This document shows, one piece after another, positions 1 to 11,759 of a DNA stretch of 64,000 nucleotides (position 1 is the stretch's first letter; every line of letters begins with the position of its first letter). This DNA comes from Talinum fruticosum. Its lineage: Eukaryota > Streptophyta > Magnoliopsida > Caryophyllales > Talinaceae. The notes under the pieces are model-generated. The model had not been told where the DNA came from, did no database searches, and saw only the letters and a program-made list of their open reading frames with translations. Made by a program: the position numbers and the translations under genes. The stretch covers positions 345,183-409,182 of the forward strand of contig JAITYX010000151.1 of the NCBI GenBank assembly GCA_021018815.1. Reading direction: 5' to 3'.

Positions 1-2889
1 CGAACTAGTTTACAACCCAAATCACGAGCTCAACAAAAGCTAGATTTACAACCACTTGAGATCAAAACTGCCGGAGAAAGGAAATCTCTCGCTTGTCGAG
101 CTACTAGTTTGGGTGTTCGTACATACATAAAACGTATTATACATACTATCTATTTACATAAGTAACCGAATATATACAATATACTAAACATGACAGGCAT
201 GAACCAACTTCAACTCGCGATCACCATCTAAGTCAAGCATTCCAACCAGCCATATCAAAGAGTACCTGCAACTAGGAGGGGAAATTTATGGGGGTGAGCA
301 ATAAACCACGGGCTCACCGGAATCTTACACCCTTAAAATGAAAATTCTTTACACATATTACTCATAATAATGAAATCGGAGAAAGCATAATAATATAATA
401 CAAATCTATATATTTCTCAATGAAATCTCTTGAAATCATTTGTAACATAAAGCTCATAACACTTCAATCATTTGAAAGCACGGTTTACAATCATTTTAGG
501 AATAGAATCACTTTAAACCAGGTGGAATCATTTGCAGCTTTCTTTCAAATACTTTCAGCCATAGATTGAAAATCCTTTCGGGGCTTTCGACGATCGAACT
601 AGCACCGGGCAATTCTCTGGGCGCGACCCCGACTCAGGTTCCTGGACCTATCTCTAGTCAAATACCTCGAAGGCTCCGCTTTCCTCGTCAGGAAAGAATC
701 AACCTCTCTGGTTGATGGGCATCCCGATACGCAAGGACCCCGTGGCCCGATACGCACGACCACCTCCTTCCTCTAGTCTAAATAATCCTTAGCCCAAAAT
801 TCATTTAAACCGAAGTGATCACAATCACTTGTCAAACTTGGTTTCTAACCAAGATCTCAAATCACTTTATCATCGTAGAAGGCATGCCACACGTGTCACC
901 CTTCTAAATTCACTTTCTCAATTAGTTTCACTTCTTATAGAACACATTTTAAGTTCGAAAGTATTTCTCAAGAATCATACACAAGTATCCTTTTGAGTAA
1001 ACATTTGAACTCTTTTCAAAACCAACTTTCAAGCATTATTTAAAAACAAATCACTTCACGTGTCAAGCATCTCTATACTGAAACTTAACATTCCAAGCTA
1101 GCAAATTTATTCAAGTATTCGCGAAAGTATCTCACATTTACTCGTATTCCTCTATGTTCTACTCAAGCATGAGTCTCCTATTCCTATATGAGTAGTTCTC
1201 GCCATATTTTGTTTTCAATGCCACAATCAATCTACATGGATGCATATTCCCCTAATATTTTGATTTCCTTTTCCTCCTCTATATTCCAAAGTCCATTTCC
1301 CTTAACTTAATTTACTTTCAAACTAAATGAGTTTAGGAACTAATACTTTTCGAGTCACAATAACCATAAATAGATACCATCTAATTCAATGTTTCAACTT
1401 TTCACAATTCATTATCTTTACCTCAATTCCTCATTTTATATCTCTACTTTATACTCAACTTCTTTAACACATGTTCAACTATATAACTCTTCATCTCACT
1501 TCGTCACCTAAGTTCCTCACTATGCTTATCTTCAACTTGATTTATTCTCAAGGCTTAGACATATTCTAAACTCAACTTAACCTTACCATTTTCAGCTCCT
1601 CATTTCGTACCTTAACTCCCATTGTATGTTTCTTTCTTATTAATCTTATTTGTCCATCCTTAGTTGTATAACTCTTAATAACTTTTCATCACTCAATTTT
1701 GGTTAGCTTCGCTTATCTTCAAGTCTAGTTCAATCTCACGGACTCACGCACATCTCTAATTCAATTTTACCCAACCACTGCTTTCTACTCTCGTTCCTCA
1801 ATTGTATACCAATCAATATAAACTCATATTCTCCTTTTCCTTCAACTCGTTATTTCCCAATATTAGCAGCTTATCTTCCCCCCAACATTGTAAGCTCAAG
1901 TAATGTCTAAGCCATTCGCACCCGGATCGCAGCCACTTTGTCTTTAATCGCTAATTGAAACTTTGATAATATTCCTTGGACCTCCGCGAGCCTAACTTTC
2001 TCATAATCTCTAATATCCCAATTCAGCCTTCACACTTAATCAGATTATCTCAAGTTCTAATTCAGCCTAACTACTTCCTACAAGTACAATCATTCCGTAT
2101 TCCCAGAGAAACATTCAATATTCACAATAAAACAGACATTGGATATTCACAAGAAATTCATTTGGGTTTCGAAACTAATAATAGTTTAGAGTATAAGACT
2201 ACCCACCACGATTCAGTGGATTGGCGGTTTGCGGGTTTTCCGAGATTCGAGCTCCCCGGTTCAATTCCTCCTTTCCTTCCTCTTCCCCTGCTGCTAACCC
2301 CGGTTTCGCCGTCCTCCTCGGCATCCGACGCCGTTGCCGGCCACTCGTTCTCGTGCCCACCGGCTGCCTCCCTCTTGACCCTCACGTTTGTGTCCCTTTC
2401 CCGGCCTCGGTTTCGCCCTCCTTCACACCTGACCGTTTCCTCGTGCTCGCCGGCCGCTTCACCGCCGCTCGCCGTTCAGCATGCCGGTCTCCGGCGTCCC
2501 TTCCTCGCCTTCGCTCTCGCTCGCCCTGTCGGTCTCGTTTTATCTCTCCCGCTCGCTCTCTCTCTCTCTCTCTCTCTTGTTCCCTGCTTCGTTCGATCTC
2601 CCCTCCCCTTCTATCCTTTTTCCTCTCGATCTTCTCTTTCCCTTTTTGGTGGTTTCATTAGGTGCAGCCAGCACTCGCTGCAAAGACACTAATCCTCTCT
2701 ATAATCTTTTTTTTTTAAGCATAATTCTGCCCTAGGTTTCTATCTTTAATAGCGACGAAGGAGCAATTACCTTTATCAATTAAGCTATATAAACAAACAA
2801 GCACATAACAATCACATAAAATAAATTACGTCTAAATACCTAGCTTAATTTAACTATAAAATCAATCCACTCAAAATTCGGGTCTCACA
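1..2889 (+). mobile_element. Long gypsy-type LTR, copy A, cut by the window start
   Basis: This stretch aligns with two other copies at 31586-33732 and 46630-49727. The shared landmark is the phrase around 280-360 (gggggtgagcaataaaccacgggctcacc). By comparison with copy C, about 225 bases of its 5' end lie before base 1. It ends in CA at 2889, just after a segment that matches the copy C end. The sequence to its right (from 2890) is a copia LTR that starts about 60 bases in, so copy A apparently inserted into that LTR. No gag or pol is present, so it reads as a solo LTR. The family is uncertain: the TGTAACACC start seen in copies B and C is common in plant gypsy LTRs. Confidence 0.7.
2221..2660 (+). 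promoter_or_regulatory. GC- and CT-rich segment inside LTR copy A
   Basis: This is a sharply GC-rich, CpG-rich block in an otherwise AT-rich LTR, with a (CT)n run near 2558-2577. Copy C has the equivalent block at 48730-49310. Open frames of 70-240 codons cross it, but they are Ser/Pro/Leu/Arg-rich, differ in frame between copies and look like composition effects. A promoter or leader role in the LTR is inference only. Confidence 0.3.
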
Positions 2890-4113
2890 CTTTATCTCTT
2901 ATAGGGTTTTGATTTCAAGTCATTCCATGTGCCTTAGAAACTTTTCTAAGTTATATAACATTTTCTCCGAGTGTTATAGAAACTATTATATATGTTTACG
3001 ATTGACTCGATCGACTCGTAAAGCATACTTCTACATGCCACCTCACACTCAGTTTGAGTCACTCAATACTCGGATATATCACATGTTCAAACACTTTATT
3101 TCACGCACATAAACTTAGGTCCTACTTCGTGTTCCAAGAATTACATTGTTAATTCATTCTTCTAAGTTAGCATATTTTGTTTGAACTTTGTTTAGTCTAG
3201 ATCAAGTTTGTTTACTCGATATTCTTCATCTAACTTGATTCTCTTGTAGACTCGACTCGGATCGAATTTAAGTCTCATGGATATTAGACTCGTAAAATTC
3301 CATTCCTTTTCTAACTCGGATAATTAGTCACTTAATTATCTTAATTATGTTATTATCTCGTGTCTAATCTTGGACCAAAGTATTTTATATTATGAGAACC
3401 AAATTGATTGGCTTTTGTAGGTTATTCAAACGAGGCTATCCTATTTTTGAATTGCAAAAGTAACCGGCTTCAAAACGTCAAATCACCAAGCAGCAAGGCT
3501 TTTTCCACCTCTCGACCTAGCCCCGCACATCGTGTCGAGTTGTCTGTTTCCAAAACCGGAAAACCGCAAGACTAAGCTCTATGGTGGTTTCCACCTTATT
3601 TTTCAAGACACCACCAAGTGGTTTTGGGACTTTCAAAGGAGTCAAGAACCGTTGCCCAACGTTCATATCTCAACGGATATTTTCCGAGTGACTTAGAAAA
3701 TCCATTACAACGATCATAAGGGACTTCTAGTCGAAGATGAACACAACGGCTAAGCTGCTTGGTCATCTATAAATAGAAGCCAACTTCCAAGACTTGAAGA
3801 TTGCTGAACCAACTGTTAATACACATACTTGAACAAAAGTCATTGTATTCACTCTCAATCTTCTACTTTCAACTCAAATTTTGTATTTATTATTTCTCCG
3901 AGTTGTAAGGTCTTGTACTCAGCTACAAACACTCTCAAAGTTCAACTTAATCTGTTTCTTCACTCTTCACTGAATTCTAAGTTAGTACTTTTTGAGCTCA
4001 TCCTTGACTCTTGCTCACCTCAGATTCATATCTATTTTAAATTCAAGTAAATTTCATCATCACTCTATTAACCCCCTCTAGGGTGACGTAGCCTCTCCCG
4101 GAGCAAACCTTCG
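2890..4113 (+). repeat. Sirevirus-like copia solo LTR, 5' end displaced by copy A
   Basis: It aligns along its length with the complete LTR at 27867-29429, from about base 60 of that LTR to its end. It ends in the shared block 'caccctctagggtgacgtagcctctcc' style motif followed by gcaaaccttcg, with the final CA changed to CG. A TATA box is at 3767-3776. The missing first bases should lie left of the window, beyond copy A. No PBS or gag follows its end, so it is a solo LTR sitting in the untranslated part of a gypsy element. Confidence 0.75.
3767..3776 (+). promoter_or_regulatory. LTR TATA box
   Basis: ctataaatag lies in the conserved context ggtcatctataaatagaagc. The same box occurs in every long copia LTR here: 5000-5009, 14570-14579, 19068-19077, 22415-22424, 26713-26722 and 34379-34388 on the minus strand, and 28762-28770 and 50874-50883 on the plus strand. 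It probably sets the start of the genomic RNA. Confidence 0.7.
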
Positions 4114-4118
4114 AGCAT

Positions 4119-4430
4119 AAATCGTCTACCATGCAAACAAAGGAGCTATTAGCGAGATAGACTAAAAAGCTCAAAATGGGAATGAGGCACATAACCTCAC
4201 GGAACTTCAAATTTTCAAACAAGTCCAGTTCATCCATCCCTAATTCGATGAAAAAGGATAGACATCGACCTTCCGTCCCAACAACAATCAAGGTTCGGAC
4301 AACCCTATCGAACTTCGGGCACAACAGCGAGTCAAGGTTCAAACATCCCCATCGAGCTTCAGGCCCAACAATGGTCAACGTTCGGACACCCTGGTCGAGT
4401 CTCGGACCCAACATCGGTAAATGTTCGGAC
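4119..4430 (+). other. 3' untranslated region of a Tat-type gypsy element, left part
   Basis: No coding sequence is seen. From about 4286 it consists of tandem units of about 43 bp (caaggttcggaca...tcgagcttcgggcccaac). The same units resume at 23318, so this is the left half of one array split by the E1 insertion. Tandem repeats between pol and the 3' LTR are known in the Tat/Ogre/Retand gypsy group, and a PPT plus LTR start follow at 24271-24286. Confidence 0.6.
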
Positions 4431-4435
4431 AACTC
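4286..4435 (+). repeat. 43-bp tandem repeat array, left part
   Basis: About three and a half diverged units are visible; the last is cut by E1. The array continues at 23318-23720 in phase with the break. Confidence 0.75.
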
Positions 4436-5897
4436 TTAAGGTTTGCTCATGGAGAGTCTAAGTCACCCTAGAGGGGGCTGAATAGGGTGATGAGGAAATT
4501 TGAACAAACTTAGAAACTTCAAGCTTGAAAAACATAAACAACCGATTCTAGGTCTATATTAGACTCGTAAAAGTATACACTCAAAAATACGTAGAAACCC
4601 TCCCGGGCGTAAAACCACGAACAGTGCTAATCCAACCACTAAGTCAAATCCACTATTTTGAATCCTCAAAATACAACGGATTGACTCTACTAGAATTACT
4701 CCCATAGACAATTTCTTACAATGTTTTCCTAGACTCGAAGTTCCCTTATCCGATCTAGTACTTCCTAATTGAGATAACCTTTACAGTTAGGAACAACCGA
4801 GCTGAATTAACCAATAGAGCTAAGTCAAGGGACATTAACCAGAAAGTAAGCAAAGTATGTAATTGATTACAAGACTTTATAACTCGTAAACTATTAAGTA
4901 CGAGACTTGGAGTTGTAAGTAGAAGATTGAGTGAGTAATGCACTAAGAGAATAGTCTTTGCAATAGGTTCAACAATCTTCAAGTCTTGTAAAGTGGCTTC
5001 TATTTATAGATGACAAAGTAGATTAGCCGTTGTGTCTCGGTTTCTAGATCGAAGTCTTCACTAACCGTTGAAAGGGTTTTTCCGAGTCACTCGTAAAAGA
5101 TCCGGTGGAGTGTAAATGTTGGGCAACAACTATTTGCTCCAAAAGGTGTTCCAATCAACTAGTGGTATCTCAAAAGCAAGGCGGAAACCACCGTTGAGCC
5201 TAGCATTGGATTTTTCCAGTCTTGGAAATAGACAACCCCGACACGGTGATCGAGTCCTCGTCCGGAATTGGCTAAAACTGTCTGCTGGTGTTGAACAGTT
5301 AGAAGCCGGTTGCTTTTGAAATTCAAAAAGATGTATTAGCTTTGTTTTAATAACCTACAAAAGCAAACCATATTGGTTCTTAAAGTAGAAAATCCTTTGG
5401 TCCAAGAATAGGCATAAATAATACTTAAATTACGGTAATTAAATGCTTACTTATCTTTGGCCTAGAAAAGTTGAATATTCTTAGTCTAATATCAAAAAGG
5501 TTCAAGCTTAGTTCAGAATAATTCCTAGAAAGATCAAGCGGACAAATCATCAATTAACAGAAAGTGAACTTGATCCATCAAATAAACTTCTAAGTAATAA
5601 ACCGACTTAGACGAATTCAGTAGAGACTAACTCGGTTATGAGTTAGCAAACACAATCAGTATTACAATAAAATATGTTGAAAGAATTATTTGATCCTGTG
5701 ATGGTTCAAGTATATTCTCTGTAGGTCAGAATACCTCAAAAGAGAAGATATAGAACAACGTGATATCTCGAGTCGCTCAAAACAAAGATGAAAACTTAGA
5801 TATGAGTTTCTATGAAGCTCGGAATGACTTGCAATAGAGATATAAGTTTATACCCGAGTCTTTCACAAAATATATGAAGTTAAAATCTGAGTCTACA
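4436..5897 (-). repeat. E1 3' LTR
   Basis: Read on the plus strand it starts ttaaggtttgctc (TG mutated to TT) and ends gagtctaca. It pairs with 21851-23317. A TATA box (ctatttatag, reverse) is at 5000-5009. The target duplication AACTC lies immediately left. Confidence 0.9.
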
Positions 5898-5899
5898 AT

Positions 5900-5910
5900 C
5901 TCCCCTTTTT
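5900..5910 (-). other. E1 polypurine tract
   Basis: ctcccctttt on the plus strand reads AAAAGGGGAG on the element strand, three bases before the 3' LTR start. This is the plus-strand priming site for reverse transcription. Confidence 0.75.
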
Positions 5911-6183
5911 GATGAAAGGCATTCCATTCTTAAGATAGAAACTTGTTAGTATAAATTAAGTTTTCAATGTCAATGATCCGTGATTTCTTCTATATCGAGT
6001 AAGTAAAGTGTAAAGAGATTCCAGATCAAAGCGGATTTCGAGTAGAGTAGACAAATACTAAAGGAAACTCAGAAATGATCAGAATATAGAAAAGATAAAC
6101 ATTGACATTCATTCATGAAAGAATATTTACAACAAAAGGAGGGAAAGAAACTCCCGTAAGCCAAAAATCAAGTTTTTTATTTT

Positions 6184-6194
6184 TTCTCCCCTTA
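6184..6194 (-). other. Second PPT-like motif behind the third ORF of E1
   Basis: The element strand reads TAAGGGGAGAA. It lies about 86 bases after the third-ORF stop. E3 has the counterpart at 46422-46433, about 93 bases after its stop. Extra PPT-like motifs downstream of pol have been described for Sireviruses; function here is inferred. The rest of 5911-6280 has no other recognisable feature. Confidence 0.4.
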
Positions 6195-6280
6195 GCATTT
6201 CAAAGAAAAGGAGAGAAGATAAGTGGAAAGTAAATACACTTAATGTTGGAAAAAAATTAAAAATAAGAAAAAGAAATAGA

Positions 6281-7195
6281 TCACGACGGTGGTGCTGGTT
6301 GGGCGAAGGAGGACGGACGAGCAAGTGCGCTTGCGCTGGTAAGTCCGAGAAGAAGTGGTAGAATGTGGCAGCGGTAGCATGGGAATGTTAGGAAGCTACT
6401 CGGACCGGGTGGTCGAGTCAGGACAATGTCATCCTCTTGCTCGCCCTGCTGGAAGACTATAGGGGCTTCGAGTCGACTGGTTTGGACTATCCAACGTCTC
6501 CAAGCATCTTTTGATCCACTCGGATCCGAGGAGATCGGCTCATGTTCGAGCTCCATAGTCCCTTTGTCTTTTGGTGGTTTGTCCTCTTCTTGTCTTCCTT
6601 CTTCCTCGCTTGTTCTCCTCTTCGAGCTAATCCTAGCTCGCCTCAGCCTAAATCCTCACCCTCTTCTTCTTCTTTATCTTCTTCTAATTCTTGTACCTCA
6701 GCAGAGGTACACTTGGCCGGGATGGAGGACTCCTCGGATGTGTCGGAGTGATCTAAGTCCTCTACAACCTTCGCTCCGTGCTCGCGTTGCTCGCAAAGAG
6801 CCCCTTTGAACTCAAGCATAAGGGATTGACACTCCTGAATCCGGGATTGGGCGGTCTTCCGGTGGATGACCATCCCTCGGTAAATAGGCTTGAGTGAGCA
6901 TACAACCGATCGAAGTTGGTCACCTGTAAACACGAGTTTCTCGACTAAGGCAACGAAATGTGCCAGCTGAGAAAGGTGGTTGAGATGAGGAGGGGCTAAC
7001 TGAAGTAGATGGCGGAATGGGTTGAATATGAGTCTAGGGAGGAGGAGAGGCAGGTTCCAACTCGGAAGAGTGAACCCATTCACCGAGGCTTAACTCGCTG
7101 GTATCCATACCCCGTAAGTTCTTTTCGGCCCAACACAATGGTCGACTCGAAACAATGGAGGGATATAAGGGAAGAGGGATTTTAAATTGCTTGAA

Positions 7196-7245
<50 letters not shown>

Positions 7246-7902
7246 TTCAAAAGGAAAAGGAGTCGATTTCTTTGATTGAGTACGCACATGTGCCATTTGC
7301 TCGATTATGAAGGGAAAGAGGTCTACATTGTAGCCCTCCATGATATCAAACAAAACGTTGAGAACGCTAGAGTTTGGGTTCTTCTTGCTCGAGTGGTGAG
7401 CAAAGAAAGTACGCATCAAAATGTACTAGAGTAATCTGACCTCACTTTTCATCCGAGTCATAGAAAAAATTTTCTATGCTCAGCCACTTCTTTGGCAAAC
7501 TTGTCAAAGAAATCATCGATAACTTTGAGAAAAGGAATGTGATTGGGATTTAAAAAGAGAGAAGGAACATTAAACTGTTTGTGGAGAAGAGGGAGGTTGA
7601 TTCTGACTGTGGTGCCTTGAACTTTGGAAGTGATGACACCTCTAGAGAAGGATTTGTTTGCATAGAGCTCAACCATGAGTTCCGGGTAAATAAAATCACC
7701 GAAGCTTAGATAGTTTTATACCCCAGTTTCTTGAATGAATTTGAGCCAAGAGAAGGAGGTGGTTTTGAAAAACTTGTCATCCAACATGAACTACTCGGAC
7801 AACAAAGACTTTTGAGGGGTCCGACGTACCCTCTTGAGTGGTTTTTCGGGCCTTGTTTGTAGCAGAGCCCATGAACTCGGAAGTGGAACCGCGTTTAGGC
7901 AT
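6281..7902 (-). pseudogene. E1 third ORF (env-like position), broken
   Basis: On the element strand it starts at the ATG at 7902 (MPKRGSTSEF) and ends at the stop at 6281 (..QPAPPS). It lies between pol and the 3' LTR, where Sireviruses carry their optional env-like gene. Intact it would be about 540 residues. The frame is broken several times. Recognisable blocks are: a basic Ser/Thr-rich start; ELYANKSFSRGV...VQGTTVRI...FNVP (about 7550-7676), resembling the putative plant transposon protein domain (Pfam Transposase_32 type, from memory); MRTFFAHHSSK...DIMEGY (about 7340-7419); an acidic Glu-rich stretch (about 6650-6740); and EPISSD...DDIVLTRPPG near the end. E3 has the same blocks in the same order. 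I see no clear signal peptide or membrane segment, so an envelope function is not supported. A (GA)n run at 7199-7240 lies inside. Confidence 0.65.
7199..7240. repeat. (GA)n microsatellite
   Basis: About 21 GA units lie within the broken third ORF of E1 and encode a Leu/Ser run on the element strand. E3 and E6 carry CT runs upstream of their third ORF instead. Confidence 0.9.
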
Positions 7903-9196
7903 TGTGAGAGAGGAAAGATGAGAGGTTGCTTGAGAAGTAAGTGAGAGAGAGAACAAAAGCACTTTGAGAGCAAGGGACGAGTTAAGAGAGAGTAGAGAAT
8001 TTTTTTAAGAAAAGTATGGCTTAAAGTGAAGAAATGAAGACAAATAGATGTTATTTATAGAGAGAATGGAAATGTCCTTCAACCTTTTTTCTTAACGTTC
8101 AAATGGCATTCTCACATAGATGTGACGTACAATAGTCTAACGGCTACAATTCCAAGCATTTGTCTCTCCAATGGTTCAAATTCTTTGAAAGTGACGTGTG
8201 TCGAGAGAAAAAGACAATTAAAAAAATCCTTTATGAGATTCTCCATTCATGTAAAGATAATCTCAAAAGTTTGGTGTCCATTTTGATCAAAGACAGCTTC
8301 TCCGGCCTCACTTATCATCCGACCTCACTTTTCATCTAAGTCACAGAGAAATTTTTCTATGCTCCGCCACTTCTTTGGCAAACTTGTCAAAGAAATCATC
8401 GAAAACTTTGAGAAAAGGAATGTGATTGGGATTTAGAAATAGAGAAGAAACATTGAACAGTTTATGGAGAACATGGAGGTTGATTATAACCGTGGTGCCT
8501 TGAACATTGGAAGTGATGACACCTCCGAGAGAAGGATTTGTTTGCATAGAACTCAGCCACGAGTTGTTTGTAAATAAAATCACTGAAGCATAGATAGTTG
8601 TATACCGTAGTTTCTTGAATGAATTTGAGCCAAGAGAAGGAGGTGGTTTTGAAAACTTGTCCTCCAACATGAAATGCTGGACAATAGACTTTTGAGGGGT
8701 CCGACGTACCCTCTTAAGTGGTTTTTCAGGCCTTCTTTGTAGCAGAGCCCATCAACTCGAAGTGGAACCAAGTTTAGGCATTCTGAGAGAGAGAAGACGA
8801 GAGGTTTCTTGAGAAGTAAGCGAGAGAGAGAGAGACAAAAGAGAGAGAGAAAGCGAAAGCACTTTGAGAGGAAGGGACTAGTTAAGAGAGTGAAGAGAAT
8901 TTTGTGTAAGAAAAGTATGGCTCAAAGTGAAGAAATGAAGACAAACAAATGTTATTTATAGAGAGAATGGAAATTTCCTTCAACCTTCTTTATGAACGTT
9001 CAAACGGCATTCTCGGATAGACGTGACGTACAACAGTCCAATGGCTACAATTCTAGCGTTTGTCTCTCCAACAGTTCGAATTCTTTGAAAGTCACGTGTG
9101 TAAGAGAGAGAAAGAGAATTAAAAAATATCTTTGTGAGATTCTCCATTCATCTAAAGATAATCTCAAAAGTTTAGTGTTCATTTTGATCAAAGACT
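7437..9196 (-). repeat. 880-bp tandem duplication of the third-ORF start in E1
   Basis: Two direct copies, about 7437-8318 and 8319-9196, align from end to end. Both begin near ctcacttttcatc, and both end near ctcaaaagttt(g/a)gtg(t)..cattttgatcaaagac. Each holds the 5' leader and the first part of the third ORF. The copies differ by scattered substitutions and small indels. E3 and E6 have only one copy. Confidence 0.8.
8341..8781 (-). pseudogene. Second, partial copy of the third-ORF start in E1
   Basis: The start codon is at 8781 on the element strand, but codon four onward is already out of frame against the other copy. It carries the same FSRGV/VQGTTVIINL/FNVSSLFLNPNHIPFLK blocks as 7458-7676 and stops at about 8341, where the next repeat unit begins. 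It is closer to pol than the fuller copy. It is a duplicated fragment with no 3' part. Confidence 0.6.
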
Positions 9197-9334
9197 AAGT
9201 CCGACACAGTATGGTTTCGAGCAACTCATAAAGCAATTAAACAATAGCTCGGTCTCATTGTCAAGTCAACCGATCCATTTGTTAATCAAGAACAGATCAC
9301 ACAATTAAGCACATAAAACATATAATAATGCATT

Positions 9335-10258
9335 AATCATGCCAATCTCATTCCTAATAAAATAAAACTGATCCTCACTAAGTGGCTTAGTGCAAATATC
9401 AGCCTAACCGAAATTTCGTAGGAATGAATTCAAGTTCAATATCACCTTTGTCATAATGGTCTCTTAGAAAATGATACCTGACCTCAATATGCTTTGTCTT
9501 TGAGTGCTGAACTGGATTCTTAGTGATGTTGATTCCACTCTGATTATCACACTTGATTGGGATAAATTTGAATGAAAATCCAAGATCCTTCAAGTGTTGC
9601 TTGATCCATATAATCTCGAGCACAAGCACGCTCTAGCCGCAATGTACTCAGCTTTAGCAGTTGATAGAGCAATTGAGTTCTGGTTTTGGAGTGCCAAGAT
9701 ATAAGGGATTAACCCAAAACTGGCATGCTCCTGGTGTGCTATTTCTATCAACCTTGTAACTAGCATAGTCGGCATTTGAGTATCCAAGTGAGGGTCGGTT
9801 CCGAGTCTTTTGAAAACCATAGACCAAGATTCCGAGTTCCTACAAGATATCTAAAAATCCTCTTCACCGCAATGAGATGTGATTCTTTTGGATTACCTTA
9901 AAATCTTGTACACAAACATACACTAAACATAATGTCCGGCCTACGGGATGTGAGATATAGTAGAGAACCTATCATACCTCGATAGAGTTTCGATCTATTG
10001 CTTTACCTTTTCGTTTAAGTCCAGTTTCATGCTCGCTACTCATGGGTGTTGCTGCATGTTTCACATCTTGAAGCTTTTACTTCTTCAACAACTACTTAGT
10101 ATACTTAGATTGATGGACATAGATGCCATCTTTATCTTCTCTGATTTGTAGACCAAGAATGAAATTGAGCTCTCTCATCATGCACATTGGGAACGGTATG
10201 ATCAACTCAAAAATTCTCGACAGAGATTTTCATTAATAGCTCCAAAAATAATATCATC
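9335..10258 (-). pseudogene. E1 pol, RT C-terminal part and RNase H
   Basis: On the element strand the fragment begins with DDIIFGA (catalytic DD of RT) at the solo-LTR junction. It passes through LNFILGLQI-like and KYKL-like blocks into RNase H: STAKAEYIAA (about 9640-9670), KCDNQS, and HIEVRYHFLRDH (about 9460-9490). It ends near 9335 in a GMINA-like end shared with E3. Several frameshifts and stops are present. RT and RNase H copy the element RNA into DNA inside the virus-like particle. Confidence 0.75.
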
Positions 10259-10263
10259 AACAT

Positions 10264-11754
10264 TGAAGGTTTGCTCTCGGAGAAGCTAAGTCATCCTAGA
10301 GGGGGTGAATAGGATGATGAGGAAATTCGCTCGAGTTAAACACTTGATATAATTCCGAGGAGAGTGTGAGTCAAGAATGAACTTAGAAAAACACTAAGTT
10401 GGAAATAAATGGAAGATAAAGATACATATTGGACAGCACTTTAAATATGTCCGAGTCTAGATTCAACTCGGAAAAGTATCAACTCGAAATTACGTGGAAA
10501 CCCTCCTGGGGCAGAAAACCACGGACCGTGCTAATCCAAGCACGAAGTAAAATCCACTATTTTGAATCCACAAAATACGGTAGAATGACTCAATCGAGTT
10601 GCTCCCTTAGACAACTCCTTACAAGTTTTTCCTAGACACAAAAATTCTATTATATGATCTAGTACTTCCTAACCGAGATAACCTTTACAGTTAGGGACAA
10701 CCGAGCTAAGATAACCTTTACAACTCAGTCAAGCGACCTTACTCGGAAAGTAAGAACAAGTGTTTGTGATTAAATACAAGACTTTACAACTCGGAAAATA
10801 TTAATTACAGAGTTGGAGTTTTAAGTAAAAGATTGAATATGAATACAAAGACTTTTGCTCAAGTATATGTATTAATAATTGGTTCAAGCAATCTTCAAGT
10901 CTTGAGAGTTGACTTCTTTTTATAGATGACGAAGTAGACTAGCCGTTGTGACCATCTTCTAACCGGAAGTCCTTTGTGACTCGTTGTAAAAGATTTTCCG
11001 AGTCACTCGGAAAATATCCATTGATGTATGTTCGTTGGGCAACGGCTCTTAACTCTTTTGGAAGTCCCAAAACCACTCGGAGGTGTCTTGAAAAAGTAAG
11101 GTGGAAACCACCGTTAAGTTTAGCGTTGTAGATTTCCAGTTTTGGAAACGGACAACCCCGACACGATGTCCGGGGTTAGGTCGCAGATGGAAAAAGCCTT
11201 GTCTCGTTGGTGATTTGACGTTTTGAAGCCTAGGTTACTTTCGTAATTCAAAAATATGATAGCCTCATTTGAATAACCTACAAAAGTAAATCAATTTGGT
11301 TCTCAAATTATAAAATACTTAGGTCCAAGATTAGACACGGATAATAAATTAATTAAGATAATTAAGTGCATAATTATCTCGAGTTAGAAAAACGAATGGA
11401 ATATTCTCGAGTCTAATATCCATGAGACTCAAAATTCATCTCGGTCAGTCTAAGAGAGAATCAAGTCAAATAAAGAATATCAGACTTGATTTAAACAAAG
11501 CAAAGTTCAAACAAAATATGCTGACTTAGAAGAATAAATTGTGAAGTCAGATCTGTGGTTATGCAAAATAGAGCAAGTGTTTGAACATGCGATATATCGA
11601 GTGTTCTTTGAGTGACTCAAAATAGTGTGTGAACACAATATGCTTTCCGAGTCAGTTAGAATGACTTGAAATCAAAACCTTATGAGAGCTGAAGTCTTAT
11701 ACCCGATTCTTTGATGGAACTCAGAATGATGTATATCTAAAGTTTGAGTCTTCA
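10264..11754 (-). repeat. Solo copia LTR inserted in the E1 RT gene
   Basis: On the plus strand it starts tgaaggtttgct and ends gagtcttca. Perfect duplications AACAT flank it at 10259-10263 and 11755-11759. Removing it and one duplication rejoins the RT codons for HIYVDDIIFGA across the site. It is 1491 bp, the full LTR length, with no internal region, so it formed by recombination between the two LTRs of a full element. Confidence 0.93.
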
Positions 11755-11759
11755 AACAT

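Noticed and set aside
1976..2692. 238-codon frame in LTR copy A
   Set aside because: Ser/Leu/Pro-rich, with an artificial CT-run section; the homologous part of copy C does not keep the frame.
4043..4432. 129-codon minus frame with repeated peptides
   Set aside because: It reads through the 43-bp tandem repeats; the periodic peptide is a by-product of the array.
6426..6809. 127-codon plus-strand frame
   Set aside because: It is antisense to the conserved C-terminal part of the E1 third ORF.
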